A stretch of 64,000 bases of DNA from Nemertoderma westbladi. Lineage: Eukaryota; Xenacoelomorpha; Nemertodermatida; Nemertodermatidae. Both the position numbers and the translations under genes were made by a program. The DNA is taken from positions 1-64,000 of the forward strand of contig JAUCBJ010008619.1 in NCBI GenBank assembly GCA_032718475.1. The letters run 5' to 3'. Of the stretch, positions 31,034 to 41,951 are shown piece by piece. The notes beneath the pieces were generated by a model. The model worked only from the letters and a program-made list of their open reading frames with translations, ran no database searches and was not told the DNA's origin. The number at the start of each line of letters is the position of its first letter. Position 1 is the stretch's first letter.

Positions 31034-33676
31034 ATGTCTTATCGTTCAAATATCAACAAGAGCGCCTCAGACAATTCCCACAGCGATTGCACCTCTAACC
31101 TTGACGTGACTGCGATACCAGCTCATTCCGACCCAGACAAATCTCCGACTAGAGTATTACCTGAGCCAGAATATTCCAGTTCGAATCAAGCAGGAAACCC
31201 CATTATGCCGTCAAAATTAAATCAACCACCCACTGTCATCAGAACAAACCAACCCACTACTGGCCTCGAATTACAATCTGACCGACCGCAAGTGGCTGCG
31301 ACCTCCGACTTAAACCGGAAGGAAGTCGACACAGCCACAGGTTTATGCCTGCCACCGGGAATGGACCCACTCATGGCCCCTTCCCCAGGTTTATTAATCA
31401 GCCTGCTAAAGGTCATTGACCAATACCGGGCCTCTGAGAAAGGGACTAAGGTCCAAATACTGTCCATGTCAGTCCCAGAAATGCAACAATCAGTATTGCG
31501 ATACTACAACTAACCATCTCTGGATAAGTTTTTCCCCTTGCATTCTGCCACCCCTGATGAATTGAGAGCATTAAAGGTACCGGCCGATCCCACCGACCTT
31601 AGTAAGGTAGGGAAGACCATAAGGGGATTTCAAACTGACTTTGCTAAGCAAATAGCCAATTTTGAAACTACCTTACGGGATCCAAATACCGATCATCTTC
31701 CGTCTCTCTTTTACGACATAAATGAGAGAATAATCCGCATCAGGATAATTCTATCAGCCTTTCCATCAGTCTGCCCTCAGGAATGGAGCCGCAGTAATAG
31801 AAACTGCAGCTAACAACAACATAATAAAATTAGCTCAATAGGCACGCGCCTGCCATTCCTTCCAAGGCGAACCCCCTCACCCTGAGGTTCTGGATTCCAT
31901 CCATCCATCCCTAATCGATACCCGAGATGTCGAAGGGTACACACAGACTGAACCCGAGACTCAAAAGGTACAAGAAAACGCAATCTGTAAACACCTCGGA
32001 GGTTATATAAAACAAGTAAGAGAAGAAGAACTAATAAGAATACTTCGTGGCCACCCTCCATCCAGCCCCAAGACTATAAGGCTCCTAAAGGATATCGATA
32101 TCCAACGGGAGATGGAACATCAGTGGAGATTATTGATGGATCGGGATCTAGAGAAAAATAAAAATAAATTGAAACAATTACAAGACCAGGGAGAGGACGG
32201 ACGCTTGCAATGCGAACATGAAGCTGAGGAATGCAAACACAAACTGGAAGCAGAGAAACAAAAACGCAAATGGGAAGCAGTAGCAGAGGAACAAAAATGC
32301 AAACAGGAAGCGGAAGCGGAGGAACATAAACATAAACTGGAAGCGGAGGAACATCAACTTGTACAGAACCTGGAAGCAGAGGAACGTGAAATCCAGTTTC
32401 AGGCTCAGCAAAAGAGAATGCAGACTAAAAGCAGCAAGAGAATATAGTGGAGGAGATTAAATCGCTGGAAAAACAACTGTCAGATTCCCAGTTGGAAGAG
32501 AAGCGTAGCCCAAGGAAGTAGGGTAGACCAAGTACCCAAGGGTAGACCAAAGAAGTTAGTTGCTATACATCCTCCGATGAGTTCGATAAATCGTCGGTTA
32601 AATCTCGAACCTCTAGAAGCGGAAGACGTTTGGAACGGGCTGAACGTCATCGTCTACCAGAACTGTCGCCTCAACATCATGCTAATTCCGTTAAAAATAC
32701 TAAAGATCTTAGAACTGACTCTGATAGTGATTTTTTCAGACCAATAAACACCCCTCTTACGGCTTCAAATATTGTTCCCCGTATATTAATAAATCCCTCT
32801 AAGCCGAATGTAACATCTGTGGCTATGGTGACCCTAACCAAAATTACACCCATTGGTATTTCGACAACTACTGTAGAAAGTAATCAGGCAGATTGTTTAC
32901 ATCCTAAAACTTCTATAGTATATAGAATAGTTACGCTTACAGTACGCCCTAAACAGGCGTGACTAATCCCAATACTGGCTGATAGAATGTCCAGCACAGC
33001 CTATGCCCACCCATTGAACACTCATACCCTGGGCCCAAGCCTGTCCCAAATCATTGACTCCCGTGAAGGACATTATGCTGCCTCCAGGCTGGTTGTGTCC
33101 ATCAGCTTGGTTGAGTCGGTGAGGGATAGCAGGCCCACCAGGGTGATAGACAAAGTCGCCCGGGCGAATGAGGATTCCCTTTATAGGGAGAGATTGAATG
33201 AATCTTTATTAAATCTGCAAGCCATGCAGGAGGCAGTAAATAATAAAATGAAACAATTAAATAATATTGATTTTGAATTAAATCGATTAAATAAACAATG
33301 AGAGATAGTGAGCGAACAAAATCAGCGTGCATTAGAAAAGCAGCAACAGCAGTGGCAACAAATACAGCAGCCTTTAAAGCAACTGCATGACGAAGCCACC
33401 AACAACAAGCAATCACGGATTATGCAGCGACGACATTTGCAGGAGTTGCAGGGTGAATCTGTGCAAGCCACCAAGGTTTTGGAGGAGCTACACCAAAACC
33501 TGGGCCTCTTGGCCTCAAACAACGCTGCTGTGATCAGGAACCCGGAATCTTCTGAGTATCAAATCTTAAAGAGAGCCTCTAAAACGGAGTTGACCATTTT
33601 TATTTTTATTTTTTACACCATTCTTATTGATAAAGTTGGTTGCGTTATAATATCGGTTATCTTTCAATCGAATTAA
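31034..33676 (+). pseudogene. Decayed Gag-like frame of a BEL/Pao-type element, running into unit copy B
   Basis: Open pieces at 31034-31513, 31538-31813, 32630-32962, 32987-33301 and 33308-33676 all lie in one frame, parted by single stops. The Lys/Glu-rich helix at 32112-32447 is in another frame. Order: Ser/Pro-rich start, LLISLLKVIDQYRA and helix-rich part, a long coiled coil (EAEE/KHKLE repeats), a TSSDE-type motif plus Arg-rich and LPELSP sequence near 32570-32660, and a second coiled coil. The last features match the Gag N-terminus of the 4803-20507 element (coiled coil, then TSSDE, then LPDLPP). The section from 32889 on is shared with copy A. Confidence 0.55.
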
Positions 33677-34527
33677 GCATTATCAAAGGTTTGACGCCAT
33701 CTAGTGCCCTTATCTGCATATCCAACTTGTATTATTGCCTTATTGGCTATGCTCCTTACTGATAAGCTGATATATAAGTACGATTAGTTCTATGGTTTAC
33801 TCACTCTTCTTTTGTTATTGTTGGACAGAAGAAGTCACATTGCCCATGCAGAGGCATTGATCTCTGGTCAGGTTTAAATGACTGGTGATTATTACAGGCC
33901 TAAGGTCTAAAGTAAAAGTGTTAATAATTGAATTAAAGTTATTTATCGTTATATTTGATATTCTACTGATAAACTCAATTTGTTATTGTTATTTGCTTGA
34001 TATATCACCGATATTACGGAATCAAGGAAGTTTTACAAGCGCCACAACCAGGTAGGTCACTATAGCTGAGCATTAGTGATAATCTGGACAATTGCATCAA
34101 ATACATGTGAGACTTGTCACAATACGTTTCCTCTAAAGAGAAACACAGTCACCAGCCTTGAGTCCTTACATAATTAATTAGTCAGACATTTGCTTGTTAT
34201 ACTGTGTTGCCACACCCTCCCGGTACTGTATACTAGTGAAATATAATAGATGATCAAATACCGTATTAGACTAAGCGAAATATAGAGCAAATCAATACAT
34301 CGAATGGAGAAAGGGGAAAGGGGAAATAAACAGATATACTAGAGCGGCCTTCGTTGAAGGTACACTAGCGCCATTCCCGCTTGGTGTATCAGACCGGACA
34401 TTTTGCTTCATTATTGCATGGTTTATTAAGTGACAGGAAGAAGTCACAATATATGAAAATTGAGATTGAAAGTAGATCTTTTTTATCAAATCAATTTATT
34501 CTAACATACCATGAACGACAGAAGTAG

Positions 34528-34845
34528 TTGAAGTATGAGGTGCGTGTCCGAGAAGTAGAGCTATCCACTTTTACACTCATCATCTTCTTGGCCTTCAGGG
34601 GAATAGTGCCAATAACCCAGCAGTTTGTAAAACGTTTATCATTAAAAATAGCTGACAAGCGCGGGATGCGCTATTCCAATTGCGTTTCATGGACACGGAG
34701 GCAGTTAAATTTCTCACTGTTGAAATTTTCCCTAATGTGCCTTCGTGGGAACCGCTCTGCTTCGAGGCGTCCAGTCCACCATGCTATAGTGGAGACCTCA
34801 ATCGTATTATCAAATGCTGATACCTGTACTGGTATCATGACATAA
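34528..34845 (+). pseudogene. Retroelement C-terminal fragment, copy B
   Basis: 105 codons, same protein as at 4329-4646 (LIIFLAFRGIVPITQQF, RRQLNFSLLKFSLMCLRGNRSAS). Its end reads CLRGNRSAS, nearer to the CLRGSR consensus I recall than copy A. The next block (34879-35460) is noncoding, with (ATTGTATGT)-type short repeats at 35150-35250. Confidence 0.45.
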
Positions 34846-35468
34846 ACAGCCCAACTGCCTAATAAAAGCATCATTGTATTGCATGGTTGCCCAGTGACGG
34901 GGTATTTACTGCTACCTAGACATTCTGGCCTATGTCTGACAGTTCTTTTTAATACTGGTTTTTGCGTGAACTCTGTTGCTTTGGTGAATTTCTGTATTTT
35001 GTTACTGATATACTTTGGTTCAATAAAATTCCTATTATATTTCCAAAGGTTGAAAGGTAGATGGAAAAATAAGAGGACAAAGTTCTACTTTCTCCAATGT
35101 AATTATTTCATTTGGGAAAATGTAGAAATTTTTCACTATTCTCAGTCATTTTATGTATTGTATTGTAATTATTGTATGTATTGTTATGTATTGTATTGTA
35201 TTTATTGTATGTATTGTTATGTATTGTATTGTATTTATTGTTATGTATTGTACAGTGCGTATTTCACCAACGAGTTTAATGAAGGGTCGAAACATTCAAG
35301 TTGCAGTAACACAGATGCCTCTGCTCCTGTCTAGCATTATTAAATTAACTTTCATGTTTGGAAAGTTTTATGAGGTACAGATCATTTCAGAAATAGTCAC
35401 TTCGCAAACTATTACATTATATTGAAGTAGATTAAAACTTTCCACATTGTGCAATAAATAGTTTCTAT

Positions 35469-36200
35469 CTAAATTACACTTAATGAAACCAACACCAAAA
35501 CCATCCAAAATAGCGGAATAGCAACCACTGAACTGCTTTTCGTGGTGTGGTCAACCGCTGTTGTTTCAATGCTTGGCCTGGTTGTAGTTGTTGTTGTAGC
35601 TAAACCAACTTCCCAGGTGGGTCGGGGACAGACACCAGCACAGCACATCGTCTGACAAGATTCGTAAGTGATCGATAACCCGAATAGCATATGTTCCCTT
35701 AGAGAATTTAACTGACGAAAAGTACGAACCTGATCGTGATCTATGACACTATCCCCAGAGAGGGTGATGTCTTGCCGAAATTTTTCCTCGAGGAGTCGGC
35801 AACTCTTTTCATCAAGAGCCAAGCAAAACTGTTCTTCCAAGTTACTACTTCCGTTATTAATACATCTCTCACCAGATAGATCAATCATGATCTCATCACC
35901 ACTACCTTCATGAAGACCGATACTTCGATATAAAGCTTCACCGCATTCTTCGCAATGATGACGAATTCCTTTCTCATGCCAAGATGTTGTGAACCCAATG
36001 AAGTCAGATACTCCTTGATTGCTGTTTCGCAGATTTTCCAATTTGCCAAGCATCTCTTGTTTTAAATCCTTATTAGTAGAAGTAAAATTTACTCTAACTT
36101 CATTATAACATGTTATACTGTAACTAGCGTTAATGTTTACCGCAATGAAAAGAGCACAGATGGACCTCCTGGTATGACAATAGCCCATTGTTGAATACAT
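35469..36200 (-). CDS. Secreted GPI-anchored-like protein of unknown family, copy B
   Basis: 243 codons from the ATG at 36200. It is nearly identical to copy A: changes include FM to FI in the leader region, F to L in SIGFHEG, S to C in AGVSPRP (giving a tenth body cysteine, as in copy C), one residue less in the Thr-rich stalk, and a slightly different hydrophobic tail. The same cysteine framework and TATA-like box are present. No stop or frameshift. The neighbouring RT fragments are on the other strand. Confidence 0.65.
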   Translation of the reverse strand: MYSTMGYCHTRRSICALFIAVNINASYSITCYNEVRVNFTSTNKDLKQEMLGKLENLRNSNQGVSDFIGFTTSWHEKGIRHHCEECGEALYRSIGLHEGSGDEIMIDLSGERCINNGSSNLEEQFCLALDEKSCRLLEEKFRQDITLSGDSVIDHDQVRTFRQLNSLREHMLFGLSITYESCQTMCCAGVCPRPTWEVGLATTTTTTRPSIETTAVDHTTKSSSVVAIPLFWMVLVLVSLSVI

Positions 36201-36383
36201 CAACTAGATATGATGCTTACATATGATTTATTTGTCAGACAATTATGTATCTGCTATATTATATACTTTATAACTAATATAACTATCTAGAACTTAATAG
36301 ATAAATAAAAAGATTACAGTATTGTATACTAATATCTAACAGTTTTATATTATCAATAATTATAATTTGTTATAATGTCAACA

Positions 36384-37756
36384 ACACCAACTCCACTCCC
36401 ACCCAACATCGACCACCTTCTGGCCCGACGACCTACTCAGTGGAGGACGTGCTGAAGCTGCTCCAAAACTCCCGCGTGAAGCAGCTGGGGCGGCGCGGTT
36501 AAACCTCGCGGACATCCTCTCTGAAGTCCTCTCCAAGACTCATCCTCACAGACAATCCCACCTGCGTCGAGTTGTGGGTCAAACTCCTTCTGCTCTGCCA
36601 CAGGTGTATTCCAACACTGAAACACGGGGGCTGGTGGAAAACTTGATCCCTCACGCCCCACATCAATGGATTGATATGCGAGTTACAGGATAGTCCACTA
36701 GACACCCCGGAAGACGCCAGAAGACATGAACTTCGCTGGTGACTACTTAGTTTGTCTGGAGGATTTTCAAACCATGACCAAGGAGGGAAGAAAGTGCGGA
36801 CTCACAATAAACCCAGCGAAAAGCGAACAAATATTCCTAGGAGCCAAGTCCAACGAGTCCCGTGAGCATATCCATGCCACATTTGACGAGGTCTGTGCGG
36901 GAATTCAGGTTCTCCCACTAGAGAACCTAACGATGCTTGGTGCTCCCATTGGGGGCACTGCCACCGTATCCTGCCTTTGGGAGAAGGCAGGGGACTTCGC
37001 CATTCTTGCCAACCAGTTGCCCCTCCTTGACTCCCACCATGTGTTCCTTCTCCTCCGCAATTCCTTTGCCATCCCCCAGCTCACCTACTTTCTCTGTGCC
37101 ACTCCGTGTTTCCAACACCCGGAACTCCTGGAGGAATATGACCAAAATCAACACGACGCCCTCCAGGAGATTGCCAACTCAGTGATCATGAACTCGGCTT
37201 GGACTCATGTGAGCCTCCCAGCACGGATGGGTGGACTCGGGTTGAGCTCCGCATTGCAGCTAGCACCTTCGGCCTATTCAACCTCAGCTGCTGCGTGCAC
37301 TGCTCTCTCGGGCCGCCTCCATGAACCATCGGGTCCTCAACCCTCTATTTCCCCACGCCCATGAGGAGTGGAAGGACACCCTCCCAACCATAACCCAAAC
37401 TCTAACAGACCCAGACGCAGTGAGACAGCATGCATGGATGAAGCCACTGCATGATGCAAACCACGTGGCTCTTCGGGCCACCACGCACTGGAGATTGCCC
37501 GCCTCAATGTGGTTGATGATCCAGTCTCTAGTTGCTGGCTCGAAGCCATTCCTATCAGTTCATTGGGACTGAAACTCACTGACACCCAGTTCCGAGTTTT
37601 AGCTACTTCCCATGCCTCAGTTGCAAGGTAACAGAACCATACAGGTGCTCCTGGTGCAGAACCACTAACGTACGATCAGACGGCCTCCATGGTCTGTCAT
37701 GTCAGAGAAGCGCTGGGAGGATGGCACGTCACTCTATGTTGAACGACATAGTGCGG
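36384..37756 (+). pseudogene. Reverse-transcriptase C-terminal fragment, copy B
   Basis: The longest open version (36726-37364, 212 codons) runs in one frame from NPAKSEQIFLGAKSNES through LGAPIGG, LLRNSFAIPQLTYFL and ARMGGLGLSSALQLAPSAY. The block continues after a frameshift with EEWKDTLPTITQTL, and near 37500-37600 it retains the region deleted in copy A. Near 37650 it reads RCSWCRTTN then GLHGLSC. It starts past the catalytic motif and is an inactive remnant. Confidence 0.7.
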
Positions 37757-38020
37757 TGAGCCATTTCTCAATTCTTAGTGGTACAACATTTTTGGTGCAC
37801 CACAATTAGGGCGTGGCATGTAGGCTTACTTCAAATTTTCAAAATTATGATAATCAGAAAATACCACAAGGTTTTCATTTCAACATATTTTTATAAGTTA
37901 TCTGGACCGCTGAGTCCATTGAAAGTAATATTGAAGCCTCAAGTCTTAGTGGTACATCATTATTGGAACACCAAAATTAGGGCATGGTACTTTTTCAAAA
38001 TTTGAATAAGTGCCACTTGT
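37757..38020. repeat. Left inverted arm, copy B
   Basis: Matches 23999-24256 of copy A. The opposite arm in copy B is at 48306-48660, now about 10 kb away because of the insertions between them. Contains GGTGCACCACAATTAGGGCG and ATCTGGACCGCTGAGTCCA. Confidence 0.6.
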
Positions 38021-38099
38021 AAGTGGATTCAATTCCATTGCATTATCCACTCGAAAATGGGACCAGTGGCATTTTACCAATATAGTTGGCGATACGAGA

Positions 38100-38486
38100 T
38101 TACCAATAATAATCTCGCCTCATAACCAACTTTGAGAGGGGGGGGGGGGGGACACAAGCCCTAAAGCCACAGCCCAAGCCCTCAAACCACCTCGGAGGGA
38201 GAACATAGCTAGTAAAGGCTATCAGCAGGGGGAAACTCACAGGGAGTGCCAAAGTGACAATTAGTATATTAGCCAATAGCGGGGAGGGAAGCACGTGATT
38301 AGAGATAGGAAAGCATCCACTGGGTACAGAAGGCCAAGTAGAGTAAGAGGTGAAACCAATATCTGTGTGTATCAATCATATAATTATTCTGAATTACTGA
38401 TTTACCAGTCAGTTCATTAATCACAGAGTTGCAGACCGGTCATAGTTTTCGACTGTCACTACTCACCAAGTCATCATATATTATTC
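38100..38486 (+). repeat. Left part of a BEL/Pao-like LTR, split by RTE copy 2
   Basis: Corresponds to 24350-24732 of copy A and continues at 46473/46484 beyond the LINE. The flank of the split carries the target duplication ATATATTATTC (38476-38486 and 46473-46483). A G tract is at about 38138-38150, a TATA-like box is less clear than in copy A. Confidence 0.5.
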
Positions 38487-38496
38487 ATTTATATAC

Positions 38497-40376
38497 CCAG
38501 TTCAAGAAGCGAACTGGAAAGCTATGGACTCATAGTGGACCCAGTGGTCACAAGTCCCAGATAGACCATATTCTGTTTCGTAGGAAGTACAGGAGCTCTA
38601 TACAAGACTGTAATGCATTTACACTTCGACCCTTCTCCAGTGATCACTGCCTTATTGTGGCCAAGGTAAGACTTAGTCTGCGTGCTAGCAGAACAACGAA
38701 ATCTGCCTTGCCGCGGCATGACTCGACTAGTGCTCTCTGTTGCAACAGCCAAGTGTGAGATCCAGCTTCACCCTACAGCTGAGCAACAGTTATGAGGTTC
38801 TTGCCTCTGAGGCGGCAGATCACTGTTAGGGCTATACTGCCTTCATAGAAGCAGTTAAGTTAGCAGCTGCAGAAACAGTTTCTGTATACCCTCGAAACAG
38901 GAAAAGGACCCCCTGGACTGACAACAAAATCCAGAAGTGCCGAAATGACCTATATAAGGCGCAGAAAGAGTCCCGACTCAAACAGACTACAGCGGCCAAG
39001 AATGCAGTTAAGGCTGCATCTAGGTCCTTGAACAGGCAGTACTCTGTTAATCTACAGGAACTAATAAACCAACAGGTTGATGACATCAATGATGCCGACG
39101 ACAGCAGGTAATCATCCCAGGCATGGAAATCGATCAACTTGCATACTGGGCGGAAAATCCAACCAACCACCAAGGTTAAGGCTGAATCACCAGCCGATCG
39201 CCTCAATGGTTGGAAGGCCCACTTTGAAAAGCTCCTCAATAATGACAGGGTATTGCCTGATAACTTTATAGAAGTAAAAGTGTCTGAGTCTGTACTCCCA
39301 GATATTCCCATTGGCGATATCTCCTTTGCAGAAGTGAAGGCTGCTGCAAAGAGCACTAAGACCAATCGTGCCAGTGGAGTAGATGGTGTTCGTTCCCCCT
39401 TAGTTCTTTAAAATACCTGAGTGTTTAAAGCTCATCTATCCCATCATAGTAGACATGTACCGAACAACAAGAGTCCCACAAGAAATGAAAACAAATAAGT
39501 TGGTGCCAGTTCCCAAGAAGGGCAACCTAACACTCTATGGTTCTTTTCGGGGAATCTCATTGATCTCGATTGCTGCAAAGCTATACAATAGGATTCTATT
39601 AAATCGCATCAGGGATCCCATTGAGAGACTGCTCCGTGGAAATCAGAATGGGTTCCATAAAGGTCGTGGGACCATGGAGCCCATTTTGGCACTTAGAAGG
39701 ATAATTGAAAAATTATCAAAAAAGAAGGACAGGCATCTGGCTGTTATCTTTGTTGACTTCTTCAAGGCCTTTGATTCAGTCTCTCGCTCACGTATGTTCA
39801 GCATACTTTCATTATATGGGATTCCTGATGAAATTATTGCAGCAATCAGATCAGTATACAATGGTTCGACAACATTTGTGTCTACTGTTGACGGTGACAC
39901 AGAACCATTTGAAGTGTTATGAGGCGTCCTCCAAGGAGACACACTTGCACCATTCTTGTTCATTATAATGGTTGACTATGTTCTACGCATGACCTTAGAT
40001 CATCATAATGATGATGGGGTGATGATAACTCCACCTACTGGCTCCAGAAGTCGAGGAAATCCTGCCAAGTACCTAACTGATCTAGACTTTGCTGATGACT
40101 TAGGAGTACTCTCAGAAACATTAGAGGGAGCCCAACGGCTTCTCAGCTTATTAGAACATGCTGCTTCTAGTGTTGGTCTTTTTATTAACTCCAGAAAGAC
40201 CAAAATTTTGACAGTTAACTTTGAAAGTCCTCAGCAAGTCTCTGATTGGATGAGCATAAGCTCAAAGGATGGTATGCTTGAGCATGTGGACGACTTCTGT
40301 TACCTGGGATCATGGATCCGGAAGTCAGGTGAGGACCTTCGAATACGTAAGGGAAAGGCATGGGCAGCCTTAAATA
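38497..40376 (+). pseudogene. RTE-like endonuclease/RT, copy 2 (first part)
   Basis: Begins in the endonuclease (TQFKKRTGKLWTHSGPSGHKSQ, SSDHCLIVAKVRLSL), then the linker and RT. Open pieces are 39139-39411, 39455-39922 and 39956-40383; stops and frameshifts lie between them. The FADD motif (DLDFADDLGVLSE) is kept near 40085. Continues at 41766 after the CR1-like insertion. Confidence 0.85.
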
Positions 40377-41765
40377 AACTCATAAAAGGCGAAATTGACC
40401 GACAATCAATTTGGTTTTAGTCCAGGACTGGGTACCGAGACTTGTATATATGTTCTTAAAGAAACAGTTCATTTATATATCTCCCGTGACTCGCCTGTTT
40501 ATGTGGCATTCTTAGACGCCTCTAAAGCGTTCGATCGGGTTAATTATTACAAACTTTTTCAGAAATTTTTAAATCTCAAAGTACCCGTGTGTATAGTACG
40601 TATTTTATTCTACTGGTACACTAACCAAGTGCTAACTGTAACCTGGGGTAATGCTACCTCAGCTGGTTTTCGTGTCGGTAACTCTGTACGACAAGGCTCG
40701 TTGTTGTCTCCTCTTTTGTTCAAAATTTATCTTAATGATTTGAGTAAATTATTAAATCGTGCTTCTGTAGGATGTAAAATTGGGTCCAGTAGGTTAAATA
40801 ACTTACTTTACGCCGACGACCTTTGTGTCTTGGCCCCTAGTATTCAGGGTCTGAGAGTGCTATTACGAATCTGTGAAAAGTATGGTATCGATCACGATAT
40901 TCTGTATAACCCCGGTAAATCTAAGTGTTTATATTTTCACCCATGTAAACTAGGTAGATCTGGGGATGTTTATTTATGTGGTAAAATAATACCTTGCGTA
41001 AAAGAACTTACTTATCTAGGACACATACTTAGTAGTTCACTGTCAGATGAGTCTGATATGATGGTTGCTAAGCGTTCTCTTTATCACCGTGGTAACCAGT
41101 TAGCACGCTTCTTTGGCGGTTGCTCATTGCCAGTGAAACGAGCGCTATTTAAAACTTATTGTTACAGTCTTTATTGTGCTTCATTGTGGAGTATATTTAG
41201 AGTTGAGGAACTGCGTAAGGTCCGTGTAGCCTACAATACTGCGTTCAGGTTACTTTTTAAGTATAGTCGCTGTGATGACGCGGATACAATTTTTGTAAAT
41301 AACCGAGTTAATGCTTTTGTAGCAATATGTAGGGTTGCGGCAGGCTCGCTCGCAAGGCGAGTAGCGTCTTCTAGTAACGATTTACTTTCAGTTTGTTTTA
41401 ATATTTGTACATCCTCGACTTTACGGGACCGTTGGGAAGTACTTCTATCTGTGTAATATTGTATAATTAATATATTCGCAATACTGGGCCATAAATATCC
41501 ACCCTCGTAAATTTTTTGTTTTTTTTTATATTTTTTTGCATTTTTCACTTTGTAATGATAGTGTATAATGAAGTTCTATTGGTTTCATTTATGTTCTTTT
41601 TTTCTTTGGTCGATTGTCGGTCACTGTGAATTTAATTATAGATTGTAGGGTCCAACCGTAATTAATTTTTGTGCTATGTGTTTCGTTTAGTATATTAAAA
41701 ATGTACGTACAGTAGCATGGGTCATTAGTGCCCGATAATGGAAAGGAAAATAAATAAATAAAAAT
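40377..41765 (+). mobile_element. CR1/Daphne-like LINE, 5'-truncated
   Basis: Interrupts RTE copy 2 between GCAGCCTTAAATA and AGGCTTTCCAGG, which are adjacent in RTE copy 3 (45586-45605). It ends in an AAATAAATAAATAAAAAT tail. The duplicated target is probably AAATA, but the A-rich tail makes this uncertain. About 1.39 kb, containing an open RT frame and a 300-bp 3' UTR. Confidence 0.88.
40395..41456 (+). CDS. CR1/Daphne-like reverse transcriptase, N-terminally truncated
   Basis: 353 open codons with NQFGFSPGLGTETCI, FLDASKAFDRVNYYKLF (catalytic Asp), GNSVRQGSLLSPLLF, NNLLYADDLCVLAPS (YADD) and FNPGKSK-type YNPGKSKCLYF, then a thumb and C-terminal part. It lacks the endonuclease and the RT fingers as a result of 5' truncation. 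The frame is undamaged, so insertion is recent on the local scale. There is no natural start (the first codon is TTG). Confidence 0.85.
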   Translation: MTDNQFGFSPGLGTETCIYVLKETVHLYISRDSPVYVAFLDASKAFDRVNYYKLFQKFLNLKVPVCIVRILFYWYTNQVLTVTWGNATSAGFRVGNSVRQGSLLSPLLFKIYLNDLSKLLNRASVGCKIGSSRLNNLLYADDLCVLAPSIQGLRVLLRICEKYGIDHDILYNPGKSKCLYFHPCKLGRSGDVYLCGKIIPCVKELTYLGHILSSSLSDESDMMVAKRSLYHRGNQLARFFGGCSLPVKRALFKTYCYSLYCASLWSIFRVEELRKVRVAYNTAFRLLFKYSRCDDADTIFVNNRVNAFVAICRVAAGSLARRVASSSNDLLSVCFNICTSSTLRDRWEVLLSV

Positions 41766-41951
41766 AGGCTTTCCAGGATTTGGAAGTCACCGAGAATTAA
41801 TCGGAAACTTAAGGTCTGATTATTTAGAGAGCAGTAGTTCCAGTACTCCTCTACGGGAGTCCATGCTGGGCTCTAACTGCTGAGGACACCAAATCTCTGG
41901 ATGGCACATTCACAAGAATGCTACGCCTGGGTTCATTGTGTCAAGTACAAT

